A stretch of 64,000 nucleotides of DNA from Trifolium pratense (lineage: Eukaryota > Streptophyta > Magnoliopsida > Fabales > Fabaceae): assembly GCF_020283565.1 (NCBI RefSeq), contig NC_060059.1, positions 45,838,572-45,902,571 of the forward strand, written 5' to 3'. The notes under the pieces were generated by a model. That model was not told where the DNA came from, ran no database searches, and saw only the letters and a program-made list of their open reading frames with translations. Made by a program: the position numbers and the translations under genes. Each line of letters opens with the position of its first letter. Positions within the stretch are counted from its first letter, which is position 1. This document shows, in pieces, positions 33,997 through 47,600 of the stretch.

Positions 33997-36900
33997 CTAG
34001 AATTCTAACGCAAATGTCCTCCATACAGCCTCTGCCGGAGATAAATATCGGCAGTCATAAAATCGTTTGATTTCATCAACAGGCTGATTTGACTTGTCGC
34101 CATCGGAGATCTCAACATTAGAACGGTCAGGACCTTTATTCACATATTTAAATAAGTACTTGATGACATTAGATTTATTGCAATATTCAACATTAATATG
34201 AGCTTGATACCTCATCAACAGAAAAGGATTGTAAGGAACAACATAGGCGTTGTCCAAGCTGGCTGCAGTCTTCTTAACAACAACTCCAGTATTACGTCTC
34301 CTGTAAGATGGGTAACCTTCATCATCAATGGTTGTGGAGGACTTGTACTTTTTTGGAAAGAACTTTGAGCAACGGTGAGAAACCATGCAAGGAGACTTGA
34401 CATTTGCTTCACCACATGGGCCGTGCATCATAAACGATGATACAACACCGTAGAGTTTTGGATATAATTTAGGGTGAGGAAGCTCAGCAGATATGACCTT
34501 GTCAATGTCACGACCAGTCTTTATCTTGTTTTGCTCATCTAACCACAATAACATATGTGCATGTGGAAGTCCTCTTTTTTGAAACTCTACAGTATACATA
34601 CCTATTATAATGCAAGTATATCAATATACAATAATTTTATGAGTCATTAAATAAGCTTCAAGAAAATATAGCACAGATGAAATGAAGTAAAACAAATGAA
34701 AATTAATACTTGCCTGCTATAACCTTGCCAAAAATTTGATCTTTTTTGAAGTCTGCCATCATTTGATCCAATTTCATTTTGAATACTCTACAAATAATGT
34801 CTGGTCGGTCGGAAGGTTGAAGCCCTCTTCTATCAATGAAATTACGGATTTCAGGCCAATTTGCATTACATGTAACAGTTATGAACAGATCAGGATAACC
34901 AAATCTCTTGCAGATTCCCATTGCATCTTGACAATTGTTAAACATATAGCGTGGACCTCCAGTAAAAGAATCAGGCAAAATAATGCGTTTTCCGACCGTT
35001 GATGCATCCACATCTCCTCTATCGACAGCTTCTTGTAGACCACTTAGTACATCACAACGAATTTTGTCTTGGTTTTCTCTTATGAATGACAACCGCTGGG
35101 CTTCAATCATAGTGTAACAATCTACCACGAATTGCTGAAACAATCTCTTTGAAAAAATAATGTTTCCAAATTCGTTATTTCTTTCTTGAATTCGAAAAGC
35201 CATGAATTCTCTTATCTTAACTCTGTCTTCCTTCTCATCACCTGGTACTTCTGTTGTCTTTCTATGTGGAATATCTGGTTCCCAACCATTTCCCCCCCAA
35301 GGAAACAACAATGGGTATTGCAGAGGCAAGAACAACACATGAGTTTCATGAATTCTAGTCAAGCCATACTTGCTATCATTGACAATAACATCTCTCCCAA
35401 TGTCTGATTCATCGAAGTCACCGACTATCAGACAAGTCACCTCATCAACTGTAGGTATATTATGCATTCTTGAATCTGCTGATCGTTTTCGATATAACCT
35501 TAAGGACAAAGTATGAGTATGACCGGATTGAATAGCATCTCTTACCTTTCTAAAAGACTTAGCAAGTGGATTGCAATAATCTATCATTTCCTTCAAGTCT
35601 TTAACTAAAGATATATCAATGGGTTCTTTATTGTTGTTCTCCAACCTGGAAAAAATAGAAATATCAATTATGTGTAATATATGTAAGTATAATAATATTT
35701 GAACTAAACTTCATAAACTACTGACCTAAAGCATGCAGCTCGGTTCATCACTTCATTCTGAGTATCATGGATGTATAATTGTGCGAACTTAGGAGTAGTT
35801 CCTGGTTCTGGTAATAAAGATATAATTCTATGATAATTCTGGCCACTTAATATGAACTGAGGAGGTCCACCACCATTGTTAATGTTGTAATTTATTTGAC
35901 CACCCAATGAAGTGAATGCAAACATACTATTGAAAGCTCTATAGTTATCCTTAAAGTTCTTACTACGTCGATCACATCCATTTATCAAAGCTAATAATAG
36001 ATCAGGAGGTTTTTTAAGAAGAGGAAGTTGAACTTTTCCTTTTCCACAGCAAATTGAGAATCGTATATCAGGACCAGTCCTTGATTTTTCCGCTCGTTCC
36101 TCATACCACAATTCAACTTGACACCACTTGCATGTAAATTCAGGCATGCCAAAGTTAATAAATCCTACATGTAATTTATTGTCTATTGTGTTAATAAACG
36201 CTACTTGAGAAATATATTAACTAATTAATTATTTCGATATATGAGTGAATTAAACACATACCTTCAATTTCAGAATTTGCATACAAAGTGGATTTATATT
36301 TATCAATGTCATTTCCCACATTAGAAGAACCTGGTTTGTCATGTAGCAATTAGTTTTTTCAATACAATGTACATCTAACACAATAGACAATTAAAACAGT
36401 GTTTAAAGTTAATACCATTGGTTTCATCCTCAAAATCTATTCTTTGAACACCAATGTATTTATTATGCATTCGAAACCTTTTTGAAGTATGGTTATTTGA
36501 TCTTGATAATGTAGGATCAATAACTTTGGAATGAGCTGACTTTCTTCCTGTATATAACAAATGGCATAAAATAAGATTAAACATCAAAACAATTCTAAAA
36601 AATAAAAAAAACCAGATAATATAAAGTGTTGAGCAATAATTCATATTAACCTTGTTGTGTATTTCTGGACGATTTAGAACTGGACTCATTTGAAGAGTTA
36701 ACTACACAAGAGAGTGGAGAAAAATATTTAGGATTTGGAATTCTAATTCTTTTTGCTGGAATGTCAGGGTTCACATCACTTTCGATGTTTGTAGTCAATA
36801 TGATATCTGCACCAAATCAAAAGTATACTGTAATATTATGCTAGCATTAATCAACATGTTCAAAACATGTAAAATGAAATTTTAAATACCTCGAGTCAAA

Positions 36901-37328
36901 GGTGATAAAGGAGTCCTATTTGATTTTCTCTTAAACCCTTCTCCGGACGCTATATAGTTGGATTTCGGATTGGTATCCATTGGACTGACATTTTCTGTTA
37001 TTGAAAAAATACCTCCAAGTATTAAAAAGTATATGTAACTGAAATAACGAAAAAAAGATACAACTTAATGTCATAAAAGTCTTCAAGTTGGTGATTATGG
37101 TGTTACCTGAAACATAGGGTGTAAAATTGTAAGAGCTTTCACCCAAATTTGGTTCAACATTTTCTGTCATTAAGAACAAAAATTTTAGTGGTGAAGACTT
37201 AAGAAAAATCATAAAGATCAGAAGATTAGGAAGTACAAACCTGAAGATGACCCATTATTTTTGGTTGACAAATTATGTAACCTTTGTTTTCTATTAAATC
37301 TGGCTATTTTCGCTTGAGAAATATCCAT
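33997..37328 (-). CDS. Helitron replication initiator (Rep), truncated before the helicase
   Basis: Nine exons: 37241-37328, 37107-37163, 36890-36994, 36651-36806, 36416-36547, 36262-36330, 35726-36164, 34714-35645, 33997-34601. They sum to 2583 bp and read through as 860 codons plus stop. The last intron uses a GC donor (AG|GCAAGT). The first ~210 residues are low-complexity. The rest is the Helitron-like N domain (PF14214), with PLLFPWGGNGWEPDI, PDLFITVTCNANWPEI and the HUH motif region EFQKRGLPHAHMLLWL. The HUH endonuclease nicks DNA for rolling-circle transposition. The frame ends after YLSPAEAVWRTFALEF at a point where intact proteins continue into the catalytic tyrosines and a PIF1 helicase. 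These are missing, so it cannot be autonomous. Full-length family members are roughly twice as long. Confidence 0.9.
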
Positions 37329-38300
37329 TGATTGAACTACAACTTTTTTTTAAAAACCATGAGAATAAATTAAGTGAGCAGTTTCATGATAACAAATGTT
37401 TGGAAATAATACTTCTTCATGGATTATTTTGTTGAAAGATGATAATAAACCAATGGATATCATGTACCTTTGGAAAATAGCAGTTACCAATACTTTGAAC
37501 AAAATTTTGTGAGACCAATGTAATTAACGAAATGGGAAAAAATTGATAGTCAACTTATGAGCAAGTCTATTTTGGTTACCTTGTGTGTTCATCTAATAAG
37601 GTATTGGTGTAAGAAATATGAATAAAAAAGGCAAATAAAATATAGTGTTGTCCCTATCATAGACCTAGAATATCCAACTTTCAATGGGAAAGCCTACTTT
37701 GTAGCATAAGTAACACATGCTATTGTCTTTGTCAAGATAATATTGTTAGACGAAAAAAGGAAAATACAAACCATAATAAGACAATTTGTTCATGTGCTTT
37801 GATCAGTCAACTTTTGATTTTGGTTTTTAGGCATTACATCCAATGGTTCATGATCAAATTCTTGTCTACTTCTACTTGTTTTATTACATATGTATTATAT
37901 GTGATGGATGATATTATCTTAATGTAAAACCTGTAAAAGTTAAGTTGTATGCATACCATCCACCCATATACAATTGAAATTTATATAGGGATTTAATGAT
38001 AAAGCAGTGTTTTTATATACTAATACAACTAATACAATAAAAAAGGAAGTAGTACTAAATTATTTTAAAATAACTTGATATATGAAAATAAAAGAGTTCA
38101 TACAATAGTGGCTAATATTGGAAATATCATTGTAGCTATTATTATATTACAACAAATTATCACAACATTAACTACTAACAAAATAATTGAAAAATCTTGA
38201 TACAACAAAGAGCTAATATGATTTGAATTATCCATTGACTTCTACATTGGTTTATCAGCTTGGCCAATAGGATTACATGTTGTTATTGCGCAACTCCAAT
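37329..38300. other. Intergenic between Rep and B3-like pseudogene
   Basis: AT-rich, no gene. A stretch at about 37950-38010 (CATACCATCCACCCATATAC) matches 39855-39915 (CACACCATCCATCCATATAT), which suggests that flanking DNA was duplicated together with the B3 genes. Confidence 0.45.
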
Positions 38301-38520
38301 CTTTGCTTGTGCCATATTCGTAATAAAAATACTCTCAGGCTTTCCCTTCAGAACATACTCCAATGATTCATATTCAAATTCCTGATGTCAAATTAAAAGT
38401 CAAACTCAACATAGTAACAACATTTAGTTGAATCATAATTTAAATTTATGGATTAAGTATGACTTACTTTGACTTCAGTCGTGTTATTGACTGCACTTGC
38501 GATCTTCAGCACCTTCATTA

Positions 38521-39278
38521 TTAAGTTGCTGGACCCCCAACATCTTCATTATTTTGGTCATTATCAAAAGAAGTAGAACATGGATGTTCCACAGATTCAC
38601 ACGGAGCCTCATAAGGAGGAGCAAATTGAGTCATGCATGATTCGAACATTAATAAATTATTATCTTTAAGTTGGTAATAAAGATAAACTTCAGTTGGTAC
38701 TGTAAATCCATTCCTCATGGAAATTATATGTCAAGAACTAATATACCATTTTCCATTGTCACAATTGAACACTACCATAGTTCTCTCTTTATTACCATTT
38801 ATAATGAATCCAGTTTTTTCAAAATTCATCTGACCTGACCAATTCTGAACAAAAGACTGACACATATGAATTTCTTCCTAAAATAAACGACATGTATGGA
38901 AACTATATCAACATCAACATTAAATATTTACCAATGACCATCCGATCAAAATATCAAAGAAATCAATTAAATTGAGAATACCTTATCAGGGTCAATAATT
39001 GTTTTGAACCAAGCAGGTTTATCATTGAGAGGTTTTGAATGAATATCAAAGTTCCTTCTATATACAATTAACAAATATTATCGTCATAAGTATTATGTCA
39101 ATATAGATATATATAATTTAAATATGACAATTAAAACGATAAATAAGTTAGAGATGGATATTTGAAGAGAAGAAATTTATATTGAAAATTAAGACTTCAA
39201 TTAAATGGTATTTGAATAAATTGAATTTGAAGAAGATGATGGTATTTGAATTTTTTACCTGTTAATTGAAGAATCCAT
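38521..39278 (-). pseudogene. B3-like protein with in-frame stop, first domain only
   Basis: Exons 39259-39278, 38982-39057 and 38521-38877 join in frame (GT-AG). The product begins MDSSINRRNFDIHSKPL and continues EEIHMCQSFVQNW... and GKWYISS, then a TGA at 38731-38733, then MRNGFTVPTEVYLYYQL to a stop at 38521. It aligns by eye with the first half of the B3 gene at 40193-41785 (EEIYMCPVFAKKY..., RCYISDGR..., KRNGFKEPTIVTLYFE). The internal TGA and the lack of a second B3 domain mark it as broken. Possible relics of further exons lie at 38300-38400 (EFEYESLEYVLKGKPES). Confidence 0.65.
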
Positions 39279-40192
39279 TATATCAGCTGGTATGAAGGGT
39301 ATGATGAAGAATACGACAGGAATGTGACCTATGAGAATGATGAGTTAAAACGATGCGTTTTTGCATTTATTTGGAACATGATTTAAAGCTTTTTTCATAA
39401 ATGGGTTGGGCCTAAAGAATCCATGACCCAAGATGTTTTTGACCAAATGAAGAAAAAAAAAACAAATATCTTGCTTTAATATAATTATAGTTTTTTTTTT
39501 TGTTTTTTGCAATTTTGAATTATGTGTTGGGTTTAAAGAATCCATGACCGGAGCTCTCTTTGCCGAAATTGCGATTATTTTTTGTATAAGTATATATATT
39601 AAATTAATGGTTAACAAAATAATATGATATAATTTTTGGCAAAAATAGACTGCCGATTACTATATTAACATCATTTGACAATGATAAAAAATATATTAAA
39701 ATGAACATATAATATAATTTTAGGTAGAACATTTATGAAAATAAAAATTACTAGTATTTGTTATTGTATGTCGTTACAAAAAAATACTCAAAAATAAAAG
39801 AAATACATGCATACAAAATAGTGTATGTATAAGACGTTCGTGGAATGTTCCAATTGGAAATTTATGCACACCATCCATCCATATATAATTGTAATATTGG
39901 TGCATATATATAGCAGTGGATGGTAATGCAATGACTATTATTTTCCAAACAACCAAACTAAACAAATGACGTTAACCACTAAATATAAGTTAATACTTAT
40001 AATGTAAGGGTGGGAACATAGTTAGAGTACATCACATGGTAGGAATTCATAAGTTGTTCAAAATAAATTACATTAAAAAACCTTAAACCAAAGGAACATT
40101 GATGAATTGTCTTTGAGAAGTCTGAATATAATAAAACATGATTACGGAACGGATTAACTGGACAAATTTTCAACAGATCATGATATATTAAC
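39279..40192. other. Intergenic between two B3 genes
   Basis: AT-rich, no gene. 39365-39440 and 39520-39580 share GGGTT(GGGCC)TAAAGAATCCATGACC, a short direct repeat. Confidence 0.4.
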
Positions 40193-41785
40193 CTATGGTG
40201 AAGCTGCACGGATAATCATCACGTTCATGTATTGCGGCGGATCTCCAGGATTCAACTTGAACTCATCCTTGAATTGATACCAACCTTCACCAAGATATCT
40301 TTCATTTTCATAGCGTTTTGAAGTGAGGATTGTGCAGTTAATCACTCTTCCTGTGCTGACATCCCTCATCAAAATGTTGTCCTGTTTTGCCGGAAGATCA
40401 TGTTTCGATGTTTTGTTCGGAAAATGCTACAAAAAAATTAAACACAGAAAAAGTGAACTAAAATTAGTAAAATATAAATTATTTAAAAACATTGCTAATT
40501 ATAAATTGAACTTACCATAACTTGCTTGGTATATGTCATAGCCTCTGTGATCTTAATATCAAAGTGATAGTGACGAAGCGGATCGTCCTCATCAGCATAC
40601 ATTGTATTATGATTGCTAACACGTAAGAATTGTACCATATCATCATCCTCATCCTCATTGTCATCCTCATCCTCATTATCATCATCATCATCATCGTCCT
40701 CGTCATCATCGTCATCCTCATGATCATCATCATCATCATCCGAAGATAAAATGACTACTGGTGTTTTATCACCAACAGACTTAACAACAGGAGTAGTTTT
40801 GCCACCTCTTTTTTGGATCATAACAAACTGATTGTCCTTAAACTGAAAATCCAGAAAAACATTTGTAGGTTTCTTAAATCCAAATATGTTGGCAACTTTG
40901 AAGCCACCAGTCAAATACCATACTCCTTTCCTACATTTAAGTAAGGCATCGGCTTGTCGATGCTTACTGTTTCTTATTGACACAGGCCTTGAGAAATCGA
41001 TGATGCTTTCAAAGTTATTTACAAAAGTAGGACAAATGTCAATTTGATCCTACATACGATATGATATAATATTAAAAAAGAAATAAACAATGACATTCAA
41101 TAAGAGTTGTTTGGAGTCTAAAATTAAAATGTATTGTAATAACAGATTTTGCCATATAATCAATACCTCTTCCGGGGAAATAACAGTCTGGAAACGACTC
41201 TCTGGATTAAATGACCAGTCATTAGGGCTGTTTTGATAAAAATAGCATGAAGATATACATCAATATTTAATTTATAAATAATTCATTATTTTTATTAGCA
41301 ATATAAAAAAGAACAAAAAAAAAGTTACCTATTAGCATGGCTTGATGGAGAAGCTTTCAAAACTGAAGAACCGCCTTCAACTATTGGAGGCAACATGTAA
41401 AATTTGTTATCTTCTCCTTCGAAGTATAGGGTGACTATGGTTGGTTCCTTAAAGCCATTCCTCTTGGCAACTACTCTACCATCACTAATATAACACCGAT
41501 CATTTTTACTCTTGAAAACAACCATAGTGCATCCTTTATTTTTACATCTAATCCATCCATAGTATTTAAAGTTAATATTGGATGCATACTTCTTAGCAAA
41601 AACAGGACACATATAAATTTCCTCCTAATTTCAAATTAAAGTATACAGAGCATTAGCATATGATGTCAAGGTTTTAAATAAATTAATTGAAATTAATTAA
41701 AGCAAGTCAACAAAGCATAATTGAAATATTTACCTTATCAGGGTGTACCTCAGCTTTGAACCAACATGGAATTTTTGACTTGTTT
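40193..41785 (-). CDS. Two-domain B3 (REM-like) DNA-binding protein, 5' end uncertain
   Basis: Exons 41734-41785, 41329-41624, 41167-41227, 40516-41049 and 40193-40426 join with GT-AG sites. The first exon (coding for the ATG) is not certain. By analogy with the paralogue at 39278 it should encode a few residues upstream, perhaps near 42.2 kb. Domain 1 runs from EEIYMCPVFAKKY to KFYMLPPIVEGG. Domain 2 starts DQIDICPTFVNNFESIIDFS; after it comes a long Asp/Glu tract coded by GAT repeats (40640-40740), then HFPNKTSKHDLPAKQ and YLGEGWYQFKDEFKLNPGD, ending IRAASP. B3 proteins bind DNA in the nucleus. No internal stop is seen. It lies among Helitron-linked paralogues, so a host function is open. 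Confidence 0.7.
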
Positions 41786-42840
41786 CTAATAAAATAATCA
41801 TAATTCAACCAAAAAAAAAGTAACTTGTTTATTTCCTATTAGGGTTTGTGCTAATATTTAGACTTCAAATAAGTATTTAAAATAAGTACTTGAGTTCAAA
41901 AATTTTGAACCTGCATAATATATATACCTCAAGTTTAAACTGTTGAGAATTTAAAAAAGAAATAATTTAAAATGTTGAATTTTTTCTAATTTGGCAAACA
42001 TTGAGAAATAAAACTTTAACCCTAACCCTTGATATATATTGAAAATGACATTTCAATAGATAACAAAACAATCCTAATACTGACAAACGGGGATTAATTT
42101 ATTTCCCTAAAGTAAATTATATTATCCACAATTAGATTCAGACATCAAAGCTGCATGTAATGGTCCCATATGTTGGCAAAAAGTACGCAAAAAACAACTG
42201 ATAAAGACAGTTCCTGACCGCATATGAAGAAGCCATAATGAACGGATAGGATTTGAAGAGATGAGGGAGACGAATTGCCTGATTAGGCGACGACTTTCAC
42301 GGATTCTTCAACACATCGCGTGATTTCAGTTGCAAAAGGAAAATAGTGTGCGGCTAGGGTTTTGAAATTGTGATTGCTTGAGACTTCTTCAAGCTTGTCA
42401 CGTATCAAAACATGGGCCAAGCACACGGGTTGTTTTGCTCCAAAGCCCAATTGATGAAATGCATCAGTTCATTTTATATTCGCACCCCCCAAATTCTATC
42501 TATACAAATTCAATATATTTGAATGTTTTAATCATTCCATCCGGTCCGTAATATAAAAAGGTGTTAATTTTGTTTTTAAATTAAAATATTAATGTATCTA
42601 CATAATAACGTAGTCTAAATACATTAAGACATCAATGTAGCTAAAAAGTGCACTTCATTTTATATTAAGGATCAGAGAGAGTATAAAATTAAAATAAAAT
42701 TCATCTGAGGAACAACATACATGACACATATAAATCTTGTTATAATATAAAAAAAAAAATTATTTTTTATCTGTCAAGATTTCAATGAATAAATTGAAAT
42801 GACGTCAAAGTAATTTGAAACCCTTTGCGGTGTTTATGGT
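41786..42840. other. Intergenic, with a Stowaway-like remnant
   Basis: May contain the missing first exon of the B3 gene; a minus-strand ATG lies at about 42237 (GCCATAATG region) without convincing splicing. A degenerate Stowaway-like element spans about 42530-42682 (TCCATCCGGTCCGTAATATA ... TATATTAAGGATCAGAGAGA). Confidence 0.4.
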
Positions 42841-44358
42841 AAAAGATATATCATATTACACGGTTACATTATGAAATTATAAATTCAATTAAAAAATTAA
42901 TGTAATCTTGAATGGATAGACAAAATGGATGCACAAAACATAGAGCGTATGATAAAGTCTACATAAAATCATACGGTCCCCGTGCATTTTTGAGAGATAC
43001 GAAATTTGAAATTTATTTATGGCAAAAGATATATCATATTACACGGTTACATTATGAAATTATAAATTCAATTAAAAAATTAATGTAATCTTGAATGGAT
43101 AGACAAAATGGATGCACAAAACATAGAGCATATGATAAAGTCTATATAAAATCATACAGTCCCCGTGCATTTTTGAGAGATACGTAATTTGAAATTTATT
43201 TACGGGAAAAGATATATCATATTACAAGGTTACATTATGAAATTATAAATTCAATTAAAAAATTAATGTAATCTTGAATAGATAGACAAAATGGATGCAC
43301 AAAACATAGAGCGTATGATAAAGTCTACATAAAATCATACAGTCCCCGTGCATTTTTTAGAGATACGAAATTTGAAATTTATTTATGGTAAAAGATATAT
43401 CATATTACACGGTTACATTATGAAATTATAAATTCAATTAAAAAATTAATGTAATCTTGAATTGATAGACAAAATGGATGCACAAAACATAGAGCGTATG
43501 ATAAAGTCTACATAAAATCATACAGTCCCCGTGCATTTTTGAGAGATACGAAATTTGAAATTTATTTATGGCAAAAGATATATCATATTACACGGTTACA
43601 ATATGAAATTATAAATTCAATAAAAAAATTAATGTAATCTTGAATGGATAGACAAAATGGATGCACAAAACATAGAGCGTATGATAAAGTCTACATAAAA
43701 TCATACAGTCCCCGTGCATTTTTGAGAGATACGAAATTTGAAATTTATTTATGGCAAAAGATATATCATATTACACAGTTACATTATGAAATTATAAATT
43801 CAATTAAAAAATTAATGTAATCTTGAATGGATAGACAAAATGGATGCACAAAACATAGAGCGTATGATAAAGTCCACATAAAATCATACAGTCCCCGTGC
43901 ATTTTTGAGAGATACGAAATTTGAAATTTATTTATGGTAAAAGATATATCATATTACACGGTTACATTATGAAATTATAAATTCAATTAAAAAATTAATG
44001 TAATCTTGAATGGATAGACAAAATGGATGAACAAAACATAGAGCGTATGATAAAGTCTACATAAAATCATACAGTCCCCGTGCATTTTTTGAGAGATACG
44101 AAATTTGAAGTTTATTTATTGCAAAAGATATATCATATTACACGGTTACATTATGAAATTATAAATTCAATTAAAAAATTAATGTAATCTTGAATGGATA
44201 GACAAAATGGATGCACAAAACATAGAGCGTATGATAAAGTCTACATAAAATCATACAGTCCACGTACATTTTTGAGAGATACGAAATTTGAAGTTTATTT
44301 TTGGCAAAAGATATATCATATTACACGGTTACATTATGAAATTATAAATTCAATTAAA
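42841..44358. repeat. 183-bp satellite array, eight full copies plus a partial
   Basis: Units start (AAAAGATATATCATATTACA) at 42841, 43024, 43207, 43390, 43573, 43756, 43939, 44123 and 44306. The spacing is 183 bp every time except one 184. Copies differ by only a few bases each (for example GAATAGATAGAC / GAATTGATAGAC for GAATGGATAGAC). The ninth stops after about 50 bp. AT-rich with one GC patch (CAGTCCCCGTGCATT). No coding potential is conserved. Confidence 0.97.
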
Positions 44359-44686
44359 AATGTGAAATATTACTCAATTTTGATATTCACCTGTTTATGC
44401 GTATAATTAGTCCAATTAAGTGTGAAATATTACTCAATTTCTTTGTGACATGAAATTCATTTACTAATATTATTGGTAAATAGAAAACTAAACAAAAACT
44501 ATTTGAAGACTAATTCATCAAAACAATACATTATATGAAAAACTTAAAATACGCATAAACATAAAATAGAGTTGCTTATTCTATAGCAATTGTTTTTAGG
44601 CAAACCCACTACATGTGGAGTAGTCATTATATTAGGACAAGATAAATCAGCACAAACAGTTATAAGATATGTTGATTGTTGGATTA

Positions 44687-47600
44687 CCTAACAACTCTAT
44701 CAACATCAACATCAACTCTGTTGCTATTTTCAATATCAAAAAAAGTAAACTTGAGAAGATCTCCAGCTGAGAAGTAATTATCCATGTTGAATTTCAACCA
44801 TTGTTGATACTCCAATTCTTGAAGTCCATTTCTCCTTGGTGTTTGAATAATTTCTACCAAATGAGGTTCAGCGACTGGACCTTCAAGCACCAAATAATTA
44901 TGAAAATAAGTGATATAGTCACCTAACCACTTGTTGAAGATCTGTCAAATATGGTTGAAGTTAAGCAACATGTGTAAGTACTAATGTGTAACAGTATAAA
45001 TAAAGAAGTTTACTAACAGGAAAATACTCAACTAATTCGTCTCTCCATCCATTTGAGTTATTTGATAAAAGAATCTCAAATGTTAATGGTTCATTGAGTT
45101 TAGTAGACAGGGAGTGAAATGAAGGAAATTCATTTGTTGAGATTGGTCTGTCAAAGGAAGCAGCAGTTGGAACATACTATTGTCATACCCTAATTTTGTC
45201 CTACCCACTTCACATGCACACTCTCCATCTCATTTTTATTTTATCTTCATTATTCCCACATTCCCTTATTTTATTAAAACATAAAAAAAAAGTGTTTTTA
45301 TAAAAATAAATAAAAACAACACAACAACAGCAGCAAAAGCTGTGTTGCTGCGTCCATCCCCCACCCCTTGTTGTTTATTTTTTATCTTATATTATTATTA
45401 TTATTATTATCAAAAAACAAAAAAATGAAACAAGAAGGACAGAACACTGTAGCTGACAGCACAGTGCACATTCTCTTTCCTCCATGAACAGTGCTGCCCC
45501 TCCTCCCTACCCTGCTGCTAGCTTCACTCTCTTCTTCAACTTTTCACCAAAACCATGCTGAAACTTCACCAAATTCACAAGCAAGCATGAAGGACCAATC
45601 ACTTCATTTTCTTCTTTTATCTTTGCAAAACCAATTTTTTGGCCAAAGCACACTTTAATCAATACTCAAGATTATCCAATGGTCATGAAGATTGATCAAT
45701 TGGTCCTATAAATTGAGAAGAAGAAATCAGAACAGAGGGGGAGGCGATTTTGGAGGAACAGAGAGAAGAGAAAAACCAAAAAATCTCATTTTTTCATCAC
45801 TTTTCCAAAATCCGAAATTGACTCAAACACCTTCCAAACTTCAATCTTCTTCACCCAAAAGCCTCTAAACACTTCCAGTAGCTTGAAACAACAATAAAAA
45901 CGAAGGAAAACCGTCAAGAGGAGCTTACTCAAAGTTCAAAATAGCAAAGAGAAGAGTAGGTGTTAACCCACCAAAACAAAGCTCAAAACCGGTAAGATTC
46001 TCAACGCTTTTTACTCCTGAATATCATATGAAGCTTTTCCGACCCTTGATTTCGCTTAAATCGTACAAATGTGAAATTTAAAGTTTTTTTGGTTTTAAAG
46101 TTTCGAACTTGTTTTGAGATATAAACATCTTTTGAAAAATCTAAGTTTATATTCATGATCGACGCGAAAAACCGAGCAAAACCATATATTCATTTTCAAT
46201 TTTTGAACGAGTTTTGTTGAAGTTGTTGTTTGACCGTGAGCTTCAAAAGCTTCCATGGCCGCCCTGCACTTTCTTCGTGAGGAAGAAGAAGCTTGAGGTT
46301 GAAGACGATGACGTGGCGACGCGTCATTGGCTCCCTCTTGTTTTAAAACCCATCCGTTAGATCTAGTGTAAGGCCGAGATCTGTTTTAGGATTTCATTAA
46401 ATCCAAGCCACTTGATTGAATCAGAAGGCCCAGATCCGTGATAGCCTACCGTACACTTTATTTCTGACGCTGCAGTAGATTATTTTCCTTCTGTTCATTA
46501 TTTTTTGGACGAATTGGGCCTGGGCTTATTTATTTATTTCTTAGTGCTTATTCAATTAAGAGCTTATTCACATAAGTGCTTATTTAAATAAGTGCTTATC
46601 ATTTGGAAATGATTATTTGAGTTGTTGATTAATTAGTCAATTAATTAAACACTTGATTAAGTGAGTAACCATTTAAGTTGTTTGATTAAAAGTGCTTAAG
46701 TTACTAAGTGCTTAAATGGTTAAACACTTAAATAAGTGATTATTAGTTAAGTGATTAATTAATCAAAACCTCTCAAGCTTATTTTAATAAGTTAATATGC
46801 AATGTTTGGATTATTTACTTGACTTAATACTTTTATCTCAAGTTTGTTTCTCAAAAACACTTCTTTACTTGAAAAAACCCCACAATTAAAATGAATGGAA
46901 TGAAAAAGGGTTAGTCTGACGTATGACTTTAATCCCCGAATAATTCGAGACCCTGACGTATGGCTCGTGACTCGAATTATTCTCATTCTTATTTTTTTCC
47001 TAAACAATCACGATTAAGCAAAATTGACTGGTTGACAAAAGCTTCAGTCCATGCATATGTTTATTGTTATATTATGTCTGCTTGGCTTGTTTTTTGTTTA
47101 TCTTGCTTAAACTTATCAAATCAAATCATAATTGGAATGAAAAAGGGTTAGTCTGACGTATGACTTTCTCTCCCCGAATGATTCGAGACCCTGACGTATG
47201 ACTCGTGACTTGAATCATTCTCATTCCCCAACGCTAAAAAACATTAAACACTTCATCATCCGCTTTATCTTTCCTTTTGATTTTCTTAAATCAAATAAAA
47301 GAACTTAAGCATAATTAGAGTGAAAAGGATTAGTCTGACGTATGGCTTTCTTCCCCGGATAATTCGAGGCCCTGACGTATGGCTCGTGACTCGAATTATC
47401 CTCATTCTCGGACGTTTTCATTAAAACTCCTAAAATCAACTCAACACACTCAAACCTTTTCTCTGCCCACGCGCGCAGTAAAAGTAAAACTCTTTTCATA
47501 AAACGGGTGACGTTTTCGTCCTTTCTCCGTAATACAAACCACACTTAAGCCTCCAAAGTGCGAGCATACAAGCAGCGTTTAAATACGAGAATGCGACTTG

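Noticed and set aside
40536..40739. Methionine-rich open frame
   Set aside because: A shifted reading of the GAT repeat that codes the Asp/Glu tract.
42841..44358. CRISPR-like periodic array
   Set aside because: Whole 183-bp units are conserved, with no unique spacers, in a plant genome; it is a satellite.
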